Below, piece by piece: positions 48,588 to 59,636 of a stretch of 64,000 nucleotides of DNA (positions are counted from its first letter, which is position 1; the number at the start of each line of letters is the position of its first letter). Where the stretch lies: positions 106,862 through 170,861 of the forward strand of contig JADNRV010000116.1 of assembly GCA_015499995.1 (NCBI GenBank), written 5' to 3'. This DNA is from Flammula alnicola (taxonomy: Eukaryota > Basidiomycota > Agaricomycetes > Agaricales > Strophariaceae). The position numbers were made by a program, and so were the translations under genes. A model generated the notes under the pieces. The model did not search any database and had not been told where the DNA came from. It was given only the letters and a program-made list of their open reading frames with translations.

Positions 48588-50373
48588 ATGTTTCGCGCCG
48601 GGCTTTCATCGACAGGGATTCAGGACCTCGCCCTCGAACTTATCCAAGAGATAATCTTCTACGTAAGCACCACCCATTCTTTGTGCTCGTTTCATAGTTT
48701 GACAGGATCTCTCCCATTTCACATAATGTTGTCGCACCTGCATTCACATCCACAAGTCCAGCATCGTAAACTGGTCTGAGACTTTATCAAAGACCGAACT
48801 TGCTACCCTTCGCCTCGTGTGTCGACAGTTCAAATCAGCCGCCGAGCCTTTCCTCTTCTCCGAGGTCAAATATGACTTCCTTCACCATACACCGGCAAAC
48901 GTGATGGATTATCTCCAAACTTTGGTGGAAAGAACAAATCCTGCCTTTCGGTATGGAAAGGCACTTCGGATTCAGAACCTTATTCCCAACCTCAGCGGAG
49001 AACCGTGTGAAGGAGTGCCTGCGGCGAGAGGGAAGTTAGGACACTTGATCATGCAGGCAACAAGATCCTTGCAGAACGTCCGGTTTGTCTAGTAAGTCTG
49101 TTATCCCATTAAAATCCCTGGCACTGTCTGATATGTCTTCCTGGATAGCTGGAATCTTTGCACCTTCGACGCCATATATTCAATCATCGACGGCCTTGTT
49201 GAACTTCCAAATATCGAGGAGCTCCATCTAGAATTCTCCACCCTCCCCATGCAGTGGCAGGTCTCCGATACCATGCCCATCCGGCGGTTTGGAAATTTGC
49301 GGTGCATCAACATCAGCGGATCGTGCCTGTCCAGCATACTTGCCATGGACCTCATTGCCCAAATACGCACGATGGTCAAAGACGGTGGCATTCTGACCTG
49401 CTTTGGGTTCACACTTCCACCTGGCATTGTCGGCATACCCGACAATTGTGTCCTGCATGAAATTGTCCAAGATGTTCCTAGAACATCGCCCTTGAAGCTC
49501 GATCATCTGCGCGTCGAGGGTTACAGCCTCAAAATAGACTCGGTCACATTGCCACATCTCAGAATTTTGTCATCTCTTGACGTTTCACGTATGCCAAATG
49601 AAGAGCCGGGGATTCAGAGACAGCTCTGGACTGGTCTGCGTGCCGCCTCTATCCAACTCAGAGACATTGTAATTGGAGGAATAAATGAGCCACTCCTACA
49701 ATATTTGAAGTCATACACCGGCTTAGAGCAATTCGCCGCTCATGGGGAGTGGCGCGGGAGGCGATCCGACCAAGCTGACCGCCATGATTTGGAGGCCCTC
49801 TCGCGCGAGCTGTACAGCGTCATCATTCCTGTGCACATGGACTCGCTGGTGTCTTTCAAGGCGTTAACTAGATGGCTGACGCAATCCCCAAGTTGTATTT
49901 CTCATGTCAACATGGCCTCAATCCTTGTTTGCAAGAAGTTAGAGACTCTTGCATTTACCGTGAAGGCCATTGATTTAAGCAACAATCAGGATATGATAGT
50001 AAGCACAGCCATATGTTCTCTGAAATATCTCTTCTCTGACCCTGTTTTATTTTCTCAGAGAGACGTTCTCAAAATGGCGTTGGACCTCCCTCACATCAAA
50101 ACCATCGAGGTCACGTATGCGTTCGGCAGGCCAACTCGTTGTGGTTGCGGCCGTAACACACGCGCTGTTAATCGACTGACGCGGCGCTTTGAAGATATCG
50201 TCTATCCGATCGATGTCCGTGACTATATCAGGCGGAACCTGGCTTGTTGCGAGATCGTGTTTGAAGGGAAGCGTTATATCCCAGGTATCGCAGAGGATGG
50301 GCTTCTGAGGTTTCTTAATTTCGAGAAGTTACACCCTCTCTTAACTCAAAGCAGCACCAATCTTCGACTCTAA
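48588..50373 (+). CDS. F-box/LRR-like protein
   Basis: Three exons. Exon 1 gives GIQDLALELIQEIIFY, a typical fungal F-box start (LPxE-type, here LALE). Exon 2 resumes with WSETLSKTELATLRLVCRQF and ends the box with AAEPFLFSEV, the usual basidiomycete F-box finish. The rest consists of leucine-rich stretches (ELPNIEELHLEFSTLP, LRCINISGSCLSS, LKLDHLRVEGYSLKI, LPHLRILSSLDVS) consistent with irregular LRRs. Such proteins recruit targets to SCF ubiquitin ligases. A cysteine cluster, RPTRCGCGRN, lies near the end. No membrane segments. The start is the ATG directly before the F-box. Target unknown. Large expansions of such genes are common in agaricomycetes. Confidence 0.7.
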
Positions 50374-51694
50374 TCCTCATCTATGCAGGGCCGAAATTTG
50401 TGGTAGGAGTCCCATATCTATTACCAAGTAATGGCGCTCATTTTTTGTCTCGCAAGGAAAGTTTCCGTAAACGGCCTCGTCTGGACCAACTCTTGGAAAT
50501 TTGTATGACTTTAACTTGAAATTAAATGACAATTTCTTTGACGCGAGTCACGCGACGGTGGGGTTCAGTAAAGATCACATACTAATTTCGAACGCAAACT
50601 CTGCAAAACGTCAACTTGACATTCTCCTCTCTTAGGCCCCCACCAAGAACCAACCTCCGTTGCTCAGGCTCTTGGAAATCCTACCTCTCTAGCGCGAGTC
50701 TTTTGGCAAACCTATCGTCCATCTGTGCTCGATCCGTCCCATCGCCTCTTGAAGATGGATACAAAATGCTGTGCGTCGAGGACTCGAGGAGACCATCCTG
50801 ACTCGGACAGTCCTGACAGGACTCAGGCGGTATTTCATGCGACATAGATGAATCGACGGAGTGAGTGTTATCTAATATTACACATCTCACTACTTAAATC
50901 ATAACAAGCTGCACTTGACCTCGCGAAGCGGCCGGCGTGCGCACACCGCCAGATCGTTGCTTACAGAGGGTTTATCGAACTGGTTCTGAGGTTGTTTGGA
51001 GAGGCTATGCATGCCCTCGACGAACCCCTGTGCTAGAATGCACTTCTCGCGATGGATATCACCATTTCCACGGAAAGGGGTCAAACCGGGATCAAAAGAA
51101 GTATACGTGTTATCATTGTGGATTTCGGTGCTCGTGCTGGTACTTGTCTGTATTCTGGTTTTATTTTCAATTTCGGGGTCCGTACTGATCTTTTTTGCCC
51201 AAGACTCATTTACATCTCTATCTAATCATATACAAAACTCTCATTTGTTTTCATTTCCTCTCTTCACCGACTTTACGGGTTGCGCCCATTGTGAATATGC
51301 ATCATATTGGTGTACCGAGTCATCATACTCTTTACTTTCATACCTGGTGTAGTTCTTATTCGACGCGCAGCGCCTCTGTTCGTGTTGTATAGCAACCGTC
51401 CGCATTTTACCTCTCCCCGAAATATCCATGTAACGACAATAAGTACCTATTTAGCGGCAGTGTACACCCCTTGTGCGCTATATCCTTCAGAGCAAACCCC
51501 TTTGGCGGTCCCCGCATGTAATAAGCAGTGTTTCCGAGTCGGCAATCTAGGACAAACATCCAGCACCTCTCATTACGGGTATAACTAATGGATACATTCA
51601 TCCAACTTGTAAGTATACTTTCAATGAATAATCTGAAAAGAAACGCGTCTACAAGTGGAGGAGAGTAACAACTGAACAACAGAAGGGAGGCGAC
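50374..51694. other. Intergenic, no firm gene
   Basis: About 1.3 kb. A plus-strand ORF at 50996-51352 contains one strong hydrophobic segment (LSLWISVLVLVLVCILVLF), but it has no family character and no good leader, so it is not called as a gene. The remainder is unremarkable. Confidence 0.45.
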
Positions 51695-52844
51695 TCAAAG
51701 TCCAAAATCAAGCGTCATCTGGTTTCTTTTAAGCAAGAGAGAACCTGCGACGGCTGCGATCAGCACCGAAATGAAGCTCGCGGCGATGGTGGATGCGCCG
51801 CTAGCTGGTGTGTTAGTTGCAGCGGGGGCCCCGCTTCCCGAGCCCGCGGCACTGCCACCAGGAGCAGTAGCGCTGGGACTCGCTGCACTGCCACCAGGAG
51901 CAGTAGCACTAGGACTCGCCGCACTGCCACCAGGAGCACTAGCGCTGGGACTCGCCGCACTGCCAGAGGCAGAGGCAGAGGCGAGTGGAACTCCTGCATA
52001 AGTAATAGCACCACTTGGGACGGGCCAATACCAGCGGACGCTGAGGCGCCATTGCCAACCAATCCGTTTTGTCCTTGCTGTATCAGGAAAGCGTAGCATT
52101 AGGATGACTGGCCATAATAAAATAAAAAAAGGATGATAAACGTACACCAGGGGTGCCACTGAAGGCCACAGCGTTCTTTTGGTAATTAGCGAAGGTATTG
52201 TTACCACTTGTGGGTGCGTTGATTGCCCCAACCATACCTTAATGCGGGTTTGTCAGCTGCGAAAATCGGGGAAAGAATATGGTTTGTCACTCACCAGCTT
52301 TGCAGTGGGGGCTGGGCGCAAGTTGCTTGCAGAAGAACCAAAGAGCTGGAGTCAACAACATCAGACAAACACTCAATACTAGCTCATGGAAACAAAGCCC
52401 GCACGTTTCGTGTCATCGGTTATGGTCAGATTCCACTCTGGTGTCTCGGTGAGCGCTGGGCTTGGAGGGATGAAAACCCAACCAGAGTCAAAACCTCCAG
52501 CCGCAGGGTCACATGGGTCAGCAAAAGTCGACTGCGTGACGGTGTGGTTTCCTGGTCTATAAACATTGCATCAGTCTTGTACCGTCTATACTCGTTCATT
52601 AGAAACAGAAGAGAGTACATACGCTCCAGTGAACTGGAAGGTGACCGTAGTGCCGTTCTTCGCTGTGACAGTTGGTGGAATGAATTGGAAGATACCCCCA
52701 GAAGTAGTGGCCTCGGCGCCGACTTGCACGACCTAGATATCTATTTTATTACGAGAGCATTTCTGGAAGGAAGAAATGTCGTACCACCTGGGCGGAAGCC
52801 GCCGACACCAAGGAAAGGGCAGAGAGAGCAGCGGCAAAGAACAT
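51695..52844 (-). CDS. Extracellular serine-rich cupredoxin protein with GPI-type C-terminus
   Basis: Starts with a signal peptide (MFFAAALSALSLVSAASAQ). A cupredoxin-like domain follows: VQVGAEATTSGGIFQFIPP, GTTVTFQFTGAPGNHTVTQS and FADPCDPAAGGFDSGWV. The His of GNHTV and the Cys of DPC sit where copper-site residues lie in such domains. The tail is Ala/Ser/Gly/Pro-rich with three 12-residue repeats (PGGSAASPSATA) and ends in a hydrophobic stretch (IAASFISVLIAAVAGSLLL), suggesting a GPI anchor on the cell wall or membrane. Introns join cleanly until about 52020, where the frame of GLVGNGASASAGIGP must shift by one base to reach GAITYAGVP and the tail. A missing base in a GGCCCGTCCC run is likely. 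Minus strand; function in wall or secretion is unproven. Confidence 0.75.
51853..51960. repeat. Three tandem 36-bp repeats
   Basis: CCACCAGGAGCAGTAGCGCT-type units of 36 bp repeat three times with few changes. They encode the PGGSAASPSATA repeats of the cupredoxin protein's stalk. Copy number is likely to vary between strains. Confidence 0.85.
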
Positions 52845-53819
52845 CGTCAGAAAACGGGGGACAGGGTGGTGGTAGTGTAGGAAGATGGGCGAAACAGAAT
52901 CGAACCACATTGACTATTTGAAGGAATTCAAGGTGTGTGATTCGTTAACAAATGCCGTCAGTCATTCATGCCAACTTCGCTGTAACATTTGATCGCCACT
53001 GGAGACTCGCGACTGCCGTGTATTCGCAACGGCGACGTCAGCGGTATGGAACTCCACTTGGCTTCTATTCGTCCCACCGTTTCATCCCCATCGGAGTGGA
53101 CCTCGAGAAGCATCTTTTTTGTGCCACCTTCATTTTCTCACAGAGTGTATATAGGTTTTTCGCCGAATGACGCCGCGGTAATGGGAGGCGACAATTCAGC
53201 GTCGACTCCGGGTACTTACGACTTTACCACAAGCCTGTCTAGACGTCTTTCAGTTATGGGCTCTTCATTATGCATCACGACGCTTAGAAAGAACTCTTGT
53301 TGCTCGTACAATGATCTTTTGACAGACCCGCAGTACTGCCTCGAGACATGACGTGGGATGTCGTGACAAAAAAAAGTGGTTTATTTTTACGAGAGGCCTG
53401 AAAGACCGAGCAAGGAAACGGCTGGGAACCTAGAACAATGGGCGCTTGTCCAATCATCATCACTTTTTATCTCAGCCAATTAAGATGCTTCTTTATTAGA
53501 TTAGATGAGATGCTTACCCATGCTTTAAATTTAAGCGCTGAAAGAATCTCAAGTCTGGATGAAGGTGATCCATGACTTCTCTAACATTTAGGGTATTAGA
53601 ATGCTTCGAGATCGGCTTTTTTATTGCAGAAACATTTTAGTACAAGTCTATGGATGAAGGGAAGATGTGTAGTTGTTATGCCGTTGTTAATGTACAGTAG
53701 GGTATGCAGTTTGAGACGAAAAATGAAGTGCGAGCAGAAAAATAAACATACAGTGCTTGATCAGTCAACGACGACGAGGCCGTTGTAGCTGGGCCTCAGC
53801 AGGGCTTTTTTCATCACGT
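52845..53819. other. Intergenic region; DUF2828 downstream repeat
   Basis: About 1 kb between the cupredoxin gene start and the DUF2828 gene end. 53592-53632 (TTAGAATGCTTCGAGATCGG...) matches 43388-43426 next to the DUF2828 pseudogene. No gene is supported. Confidence 0.5.
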
Positions 53820-56024
53820 TCATCGGATTGAATTCGGAGGGTCCTCCTCCATCTTGTCGACCACTGTCACGCTCTCACCATCCTCACCCACGTTCTCCCA
53901 TTCCATCTCCTCCGTAGGTGCCTCCTCTTCGCCCATGAACACCTTCAGCATCGCAGGCGAGAACCCATTCATCATCGCGACGCCTTTCCTATCGCTCTCC
54001 ACGTCCATAGTCTTCCTCACGCCAGCCCCGGCCAAGTGCCAATACACGATCTGCGGCACCTCATACCCTGCCTCCTTATACGCCCTCTCGATCACGTCGT
54101 AGTTCGTGGCCCAATGAGTCGCTGACGCTTTCTTGTCTTGGCACTGGTCGAATTGCATATCGGAGAAGATGAACAACCGCTTGATCATATCCTCCTGCTT
54201 GATATTGTTCTGGACCGCAAGCGGGAGGAGAAGATCGAGGAAGACGGCACCGAGGTCGGTGTTTTCGCCCCAATCCGCATTGCTCATCGTGGTGACCTGG
54301 TCATACAGCGACTGCGCGAGGTCCACCTGGACGTACTGGGGTCGCTGGGAGAATGTGATGAACCCCCCGTTGAATGGCTCTTTCGCCAGGGATGCAAGGA
54401 CGAGCGAGAGCGCGACGGCGGGAAGGATGGGCTGCACGATGTGTTCGTTGTCCTTGATATGCCCCATAGAGCCAGAAACGTCGCATACCGCCAATGCGTT
54501 CTCGAGCGAGCCTGCAGCGCGGAGGTTGTCGATCAGGGTCTTCCACTGAGCCTCGACGACGCGGAGCTTGATTTTTGCGAGCTGCCTCTTGAATTCCTTC
54601 TTGTTGTCGGACCCATCAGCAACTTTATCGTTCAGAGACACGACCTGACCGACGAGTTCGTGCGGAAGGAGGGTAGCGCCGCTGATTGACTTCTTGTTGC
54701 TCTCGACTGAGAGGAGGTACTCCTCGAAGCCCTTGGGATCATGCTTGAAGAAATGGGGCGTGTTGTTCTTCATGGCGATTGAAGGAACACGGGTGTACTT
54801 GATCTCAGTCCACCGCTTCGCAGACATTAGAGGCTCAGGGCAGCCCGAGATGCGACGCAGCTCTGTGAGGACCCAACGCTGATAGAACGAGCGGAGGATG
54901 AGGGCGCGTTCACGACCAGGAAGAGGCGAATTCAAAGCAGATGGGTAGGCAGGCAAAACCTGCGAAGCATAGAGGAGCTCGGCAACGGCAGTGGCGATGT
55001 TCGTGACGCGGTCATGAGCACCCCCCGGCGTAGGTGCCCACTTGCCGGCGAGCGAGAGCCTCTTCATTAGAGACATGCGGTCCTCCTCCGGTTTGAGCTT
55101 TTCGATCTCGGAAAGCACGTTGATGTCCTTCACGAGCTGGTCGGCGAAGAGGCGGGCAACGGCGATGTAGAGAGCGCGGAACTTGGGATTCGAGAGCCTG
55201 GCGACGAGGCGCTTGTGGCTGTCTTGGTACTTGGTTTTGCGCTTAGCCTCTGCCGTTGCTTTCGCCCTGTCGTTGGCTCGCTGTGTAGCTTCAATGCGGG
55301 AGGCAGGAGTCCCGGTCTTCGCGGTCTTGTACCGACCATAGGTAAATGGAGAACGAGGGCAATGAAGGAATTCGGAGGGTTGGGAAATGTTGCTGAGCTC
55401 ATCGACAGTTGCGAGTGCGAGGATATTGAGGAGATCCTTCCAATAACCGTGCGACATGGCTGCCTTCTTCTTGCGTGGAATGCAAACAGGCTCGACCAAG
55501 AGGTGGAGGTTGGAGATTGCGGTTCGGGGATGGTGGTCATATAGCCATCCGAACGCGCGATAGAAAAGCTCTTTGTCTCCCACCCCGTCGTGGATGCTTC
55601 GTAAATTCCAGATTAGATGGAGTGTCAGGTCGGGGTCCTCCTGCCACGCCTTGTTGAGATACTGTCCTACGTGCGGGCCAAATGTATGCTGGGACAAGCC
55701 ATTGAAGGCGTCCAGAACAGATGAAAGAGTAGAGCTGAAGGCCGGGGCGCCATTGGCAGTGAATGTACGGTGGGCTGATGCCTTCAACGCGTCGATCATT
55801 GGGTTTCCAGGAGTCGGCGTCACTAAGCGGTCCACATCCATACCAACTTGTTTGGTCGTGACTGGAAGGAGGACATCGAGGAAGTTCGTATCGAATAGCT
55901 CGGTAATCACAGGGAGTACGACAGGACGAGAGGAGAAAGCCGCAGAGGAGGTAGAGATGGAAGTCATTCTGGAGATGGAAGTCATTCTGGAGATGGAATT
56001 TCCAGGAAGTGGGTTGTTTGGCAA
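53820..56024 (-). CDS. DUF2828 protein with TROVE/vWA-like architecture, intact
   Basis: A single-exon 734-residue protein on the minus strand, unusual in a window where other genes are intron-rich. The N-terminal half is helical and TROVE-like (HDGVGDKELFYRAFGWLYD, YWKDLLNILALATVDEL). LLPHELVGQVVSL precedes the C-terminal von Willebrand A-like domain. The metal-ion site is intact: CDVSGSMG (DxSxS), followed by GFITFSQRPQYVQV and IFSDMQFDQC. The start region has a duplicated SRMTSI segment from a short DNA repeat at 55958-55996. DUF2828 (PF11443) proteins occur in plants and fungi; the Ro60-like layout suggests RNA-binding or scaffold roles, but this is inference. It is the only complete copy here and the likely parent of the pseudogenes at 38150 and 43431. 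Confidence 0.9.
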   Translation of the reverse strand: MPNNPLPGNSISRMTSISRMTSISTSSAAFSSRPVVLPVITELFDTNFLDVLLPVTTKQVGMDVDRLVTPTPGNPMIDALKASAHRTFTANGAPAFSSTLSSVLDAFNGLSQHTFGPHVGQYLNKAWQEDPDLTLHLIWNLRSIHDGVGDKELFYRAFGWLYDHHPRTAISNLHLLVEPVCIPRKKKAAMSHGYWKDLLNILALATVDELSNISQPSEFLHCPRSPFTYGRYKTAKTGTPASRIEATQRANDRAKATAEAKRKTKYQDSHKRLVARLSNPKFRALYIAVARLFADQLVKDINVLSEIEKLKPEEDRMSLMKRLSLAGKWAPTPGGAHDRVTNIATAVAELLYASQVLPAYPSALNSPLPGRERALILRSFYQRWVLTELRRISGCPEPLMSAKRWTEIKYTRVPSIAMKNNTPHFFKHDPKGFEEYLLSVESNKKSISGATLLPHELVGQVVSLNDKVADGSDNKKEFKRQLAKIKLRVVEAQWKTLIDNLRAAGSLENALAVCDVSGSMGHIKDNEHIVQPILPAVALSLVLASLAKEPFNGGFITFSQRPQYVQVDLAQSLYDQVTTMSNADWGENTDLGAVFLDLLLPLAVQNNIKQEDMIKRLFIFSDMQFDQCQDKKASATHWATNYDVIERAYKEAGYEVPQIVYWHLAGAGVRKTMDVESDRKGVAMMNGFSPAMLKVFMGEEEAPTEEMEWENVGEDGESVTVVDKMEEDPPNSIR

Positions 56025-56630
56025 TCGTTCAAGGATGTACTTTTAAATATGAATCAGTGGACCCACAGCTCGAACGGCATGTCTTCTGGAAACTGTGGAG
56101 TGGCTATGACAGTATGACTTGCCATGACTCCTCGACAGGATCTACGAGTCAGAACGGAGGCGAGTGCGAGTCACTGACAACTATCACAACATCAGTCAGA
56201 ATCTGAATCCTATGCATTCGAGGCAAGTCATGGCAAGGACAACAAATGATGCTCGTCGTCTTGCTCGTCGTCCACACGTCCGCGGGTGTTTTGCAGATGT
56301 TACAACTTCCAGTTACCGGTTAAATCCGGGCCGGACCTTCCAAAATTTCGTCAGTTTTGTTGCTGCTGACCGCTGAGGAGAGTCATCAGCTTCGAGTCTC
56401 TCTCAGTAATACACACGCAAATTCAAGCAAATTTGCATATGCAAGAAATGTATATAATCCTTTTACAGTAGTCCAGTCGCCAGCGTAGAACAGTGTGGAA
56501 CACCCCACAAATAAATAGTATAAATACCAGGATGTGATGGAAAACCGCATATCCATTCAAACGACAAGGAGAAGATTCAATTGTCCGAACTCGAGTTTGG
56601 TCCGTTGGGCTCAATCCAGGCTATTGTGGA
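56025..56630. other. Intergenic, DUF2828 promoter side
   Basis: About 600 bases, AT-rich in the second half. Should include the DUF2828 promoter. No element recognised. Confidence 0.5.
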
Positions 56631-57475
56631 GGGTATCCGTTTGGTGGGTGTTCGTTTCTCTGGTTGTGGCCTGCGTTTGGGGTACCTTCGCTTGCGCGGT
56701 ACGGCACGGGCTTTTGAGTTTCCGGAGACATGTTTGCCTGCTTCGACCCAGGTTGCTGGGGACTGTACTCGTTTTCATCTGTCTGGTTGTAGTTTGGGTA
56801 TCTTGGTTGAGTTGAACCACGTTAGTTGTCCTTGCTACGATCTCCCCAATTAAACCGAGAAACCTACTGCGTGGTGCAGATGAGATATTTTTCTTATGCC
56901 CGAACGCTGGCATTTGGCGTGCTGAAGGTTGGAGAAACATCTCTGCTTGCGACTGTCTCTCGACATGAGCTGCAAACTCTTCGTCCTCCTCCTTTTCCTT
57001 TCGCGTATCCCGCCAGCAAGGTACTGTTAAACGAGTGAGATAGCATCGCGATATCGACTGAACACCATGTAGAAAACATACGATATAGACGCAACTTGAC
57101 ACAAGCCTCTGTAAAATTTCGAAAGCATCAGAGAAAGTATATGAAGATAGAGGCCATGTTGCTCACTAAAACATGCGCCGCATAAAAAGCCGCATAATAA
57201 ACAAGTCGAACAATCGCAACAGTCTACAACGCCAGTGCTAGTCATCTAAGTCTTGTGGTCTCCGGGACGTCAAGGAGCAGAGTTTATAGAATTCCACTTA
57301 GAAGATGGGGTGTTGAGAGTAGCGACAAGAGTAAAGGCGAGCCAACTGGGTCCCGGATCAGGTTCTTTAAGTCGTTATGCGACTTGAATGGCCTGTACTG
57401 TAGCCAACGGTCCATCCATCATGATGGTTATTCATCAGCATCGTAAGTAGAACATTTGAAGCACAGCCTGGAAGG
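56631..57475 (-). pseudogene. Decayed copy of a small membrane-protein gene (tandem copy 1)
   Basis: Parallel to 57979-58840 through most of its length. Conserved pieces on the minus strand are LTVP, DEEFAAHVERQSQAE, and a Gln/Pro/Asn-rich tail ending HPPNGYPPQ. The membrane-segment exon has in-frame stops (near 57250) where copy 2 is open, and the tail exon is one base short at about 56795, so the spliced frame leaves the conserved tail. These lesions make it a pseudogene in this sequence, although one of them could be a sequencing gap. Confidence 0.65.
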
Positions 57476-57978
57476 AAGAAGAGAGATTCTGAGGGAAAGA
57501 ACAATCGTTCATCATGATGATCAAGAGAGAGAATTGATCATCACTACGGTAAGTAGTGATGAAGTAAAAAGAGAAAGTCGGGCCGGTGTTTCCGAGTCGC
57601 ACACAATTCCTTGCTTCCAACGTAACGAGACTTATGAGCGCCTTCCAGATTCTGGTTGAATTCAAGTGGATTTACATGGAAGAAATACTGTATATACGGT
57701 GCATTGTCGATGAGGTGTTTCCGACTCGGATACGACACAGTACTCCAGCGCAAGTCCAGCGTGCCAGTCTATGGTCACGTCAGACACCAGGATGGGTTAC
57801 AGTTTAAAGGAAATGTAACTGCGAAAGCTAGTCGTCGATAAGTCCTCCTGAAGTTTGAAGTGCTTTACTTCCTAAGTTCCGAAAATAAAACTGAGATATC
57901 GCATATCAATTCAACCAACGAGGAGGAGGTTTAATTGTCCGAATTGCATCGAGTTTGGTCCGTCGGAATCGATCCAGG

Positions 57979-58840
57979 CTATTGTGGAGGGTATCCATTT
58001 GGTGGGTATCCGTTTATCTGATTGTGGCTTGAGTTTCGGGTATTACCTTCGCTTGTGCGGTACGGCGCAGGTTTTTGAATGTCCGGGTAATGTGGGGACA
58101 TGTGTGCCTGCTTCGACTCAGGCTGCTGAGGACGGTGTTCGTTTGCATGATATCCATTTGTCCGGTTGTAGTTTTGTATATCTTCGTTTGAGCGACAGAG
58201 TGTTAGATTTATTTTTATTTCCTAAGATCTTCCCAATAAACCTAGAAACTTACTGCGTGGCGGATATGACCCGTTTCCCTCCCCGAATGCTCGCATTTCG
58301 TGTGGTAAAGGTTGCGTATGTCTCTCCGCTTGAGCCTGTCTCTCGACATTTGCCGCATAGTCTTCGTCCTCCTCGAATTCCTTTATCTTTCGTTTGTCTC
58401 GTCCCCAAGGTACTGTTAACTGAGTGAGACATTATCGACTGAACATCATTTACGAAACATACGCCATAGACACAACCTGCCACAAGCCGCTGTAAAACAT
58501 TGAAAGCTTCAGAACGTATATCGAGGTAGAGACTGTTTTACTCACAAAAACATGCGCAGCATAATAAGCAACAACCGCAACAGTCTGCAGCGTCAGCCAT
58601 CCTGGTCTTGTGGTCTGCGAGAACTCAAGATGCAGAGGTTTCTGATGCTCAACTTCGAGGAACGTGAAATTGACGGTTGTGTTGAGAGTAACGAAGAGCA
58701 AAGGCGAACCACCTGGATCGAGCTCTCCGCGTTGTTACCTGTTGTTACGCGACCTGAACGGTCAGTAAGTACTGTGAAAGGAACCAACGGTCAATCTACC
58801 CCGATGGTTATTCAGCAGCATCATAAGTAAATGCTTTTGA
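57979..58840 (-). CDS. Small membrane protein with acidic and Gln/Pro-rich tail (tandem copy 2)
   Basis: Family not recognised. Minus-strand exons give LNTTVNFTFLEVEHQ, a probable lumenal segment with glycosylation sequons, then GWLTLQTVAVVAYYAAHVF spliced to RLVAGCVYGVCF (membrane helix region), then LTVPWGRDKRKIKEFEEDED and NVERQAQAE. A donor (GTAAGT at about 58247) splices to a disordered tail (NRTNGYHANEH ... NGYPPNGYPPQ) ending at 57979. All these junctions keep phase. The N-terminal exon(s) above 58700 are uncertain. Copy 1 at 56631 preserves the same reading frame pattern, supporting the minus strand as coding. Confidence 0.55.
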
Positions 58841-59581
58841 AGCACAGCCTTGAAGGAACAAGGGGTAAAAGAACAATCGTTCATGAGAAAGAGTTCCCCT
58901 CGAGGCTCGATCAGAATGCTCGCCAAAGCCATGGTAACGGAACTATGTAGGAAATTTCGAATTTTTACTCAGAATGGAAAGACATTACTATGGTGACATG
59001 GTCCAACCCCCAAGTCCCGACCTCGGCATTCACTGTGGGGCTCACTCAGGATGATATTCAACCTGAGGTTCAACCTACCAACATATTACATTCAACTGTA
59101 CTTAGGATGATATTCAACGATATTAGGATTAATGTTATGATCTCATTGGTTGAATCCCTTAGATTGACTTTCATCCTAAAATGGCCGAAATCAACCAAAC
59201 CGAGAAATCTGCTTCCGTGGATGAATATCAACCGGAGATAGGTTAGGATAGGTTTGCGCCAACCAACTTGTTGTTGGTTGATAAACACTCGGTCATTGGT
59301 TTGATTTCAAGCATATAAAGAGTGAATTTTATTCTATAACAATGCTACTGTGTGCGTATGGTGCCAGCGCGTTCAGTCATCAGAAGGAACAAATCTGCAC
59401 CGGCTGTCAGCTGTGTGACTCGAGAGTCGAGAAACACAATTGGGAAAAACGTGAGGGACACGTGAAGTCTGCACAGTGCCAACATATTTTTGGAACATGG
59501 AGTCAATGTGAACAGATGCTGGCAGCCAGTCGACGCCCGGAATTTGGACACCGTGGTGCCAGTTCGATGTGGGTCGAACGT
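58841..59581. other. Intergenic, AT-rich; possible short repeat
   Basis: About 740 bases. From 59040 to 59290 AGGATGATATTCAAC words repeat and a short palindrome occurs near 59260 (CCAACCAACTTGTTGTTGGTTG region). A plus ORF at 59342-59608 has several cysteines but no known motif and is not called. Confidence 0.45.
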
Positions 59582-59636
59582 TTAGAGCCATGGATTGTCC
59601 ACGCATAATAATTCCTCACTTTTCGCCGTATGGTTA

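Noticed and set aside
50996..51352. ORF with a single transmembrane-like segment
   Set aside because: T/G-rich composition gives valine and leucine runs; no homologous blocks or splice signals support it.
56534..56853. Plus-strand ORFs over the tandem repeat units
   Set aside because: The minus strand shows conserved protein frame and phase-consistent introns in both units, so the plus ORFs are treated as shadows, though the plus frame is also conserved in places.
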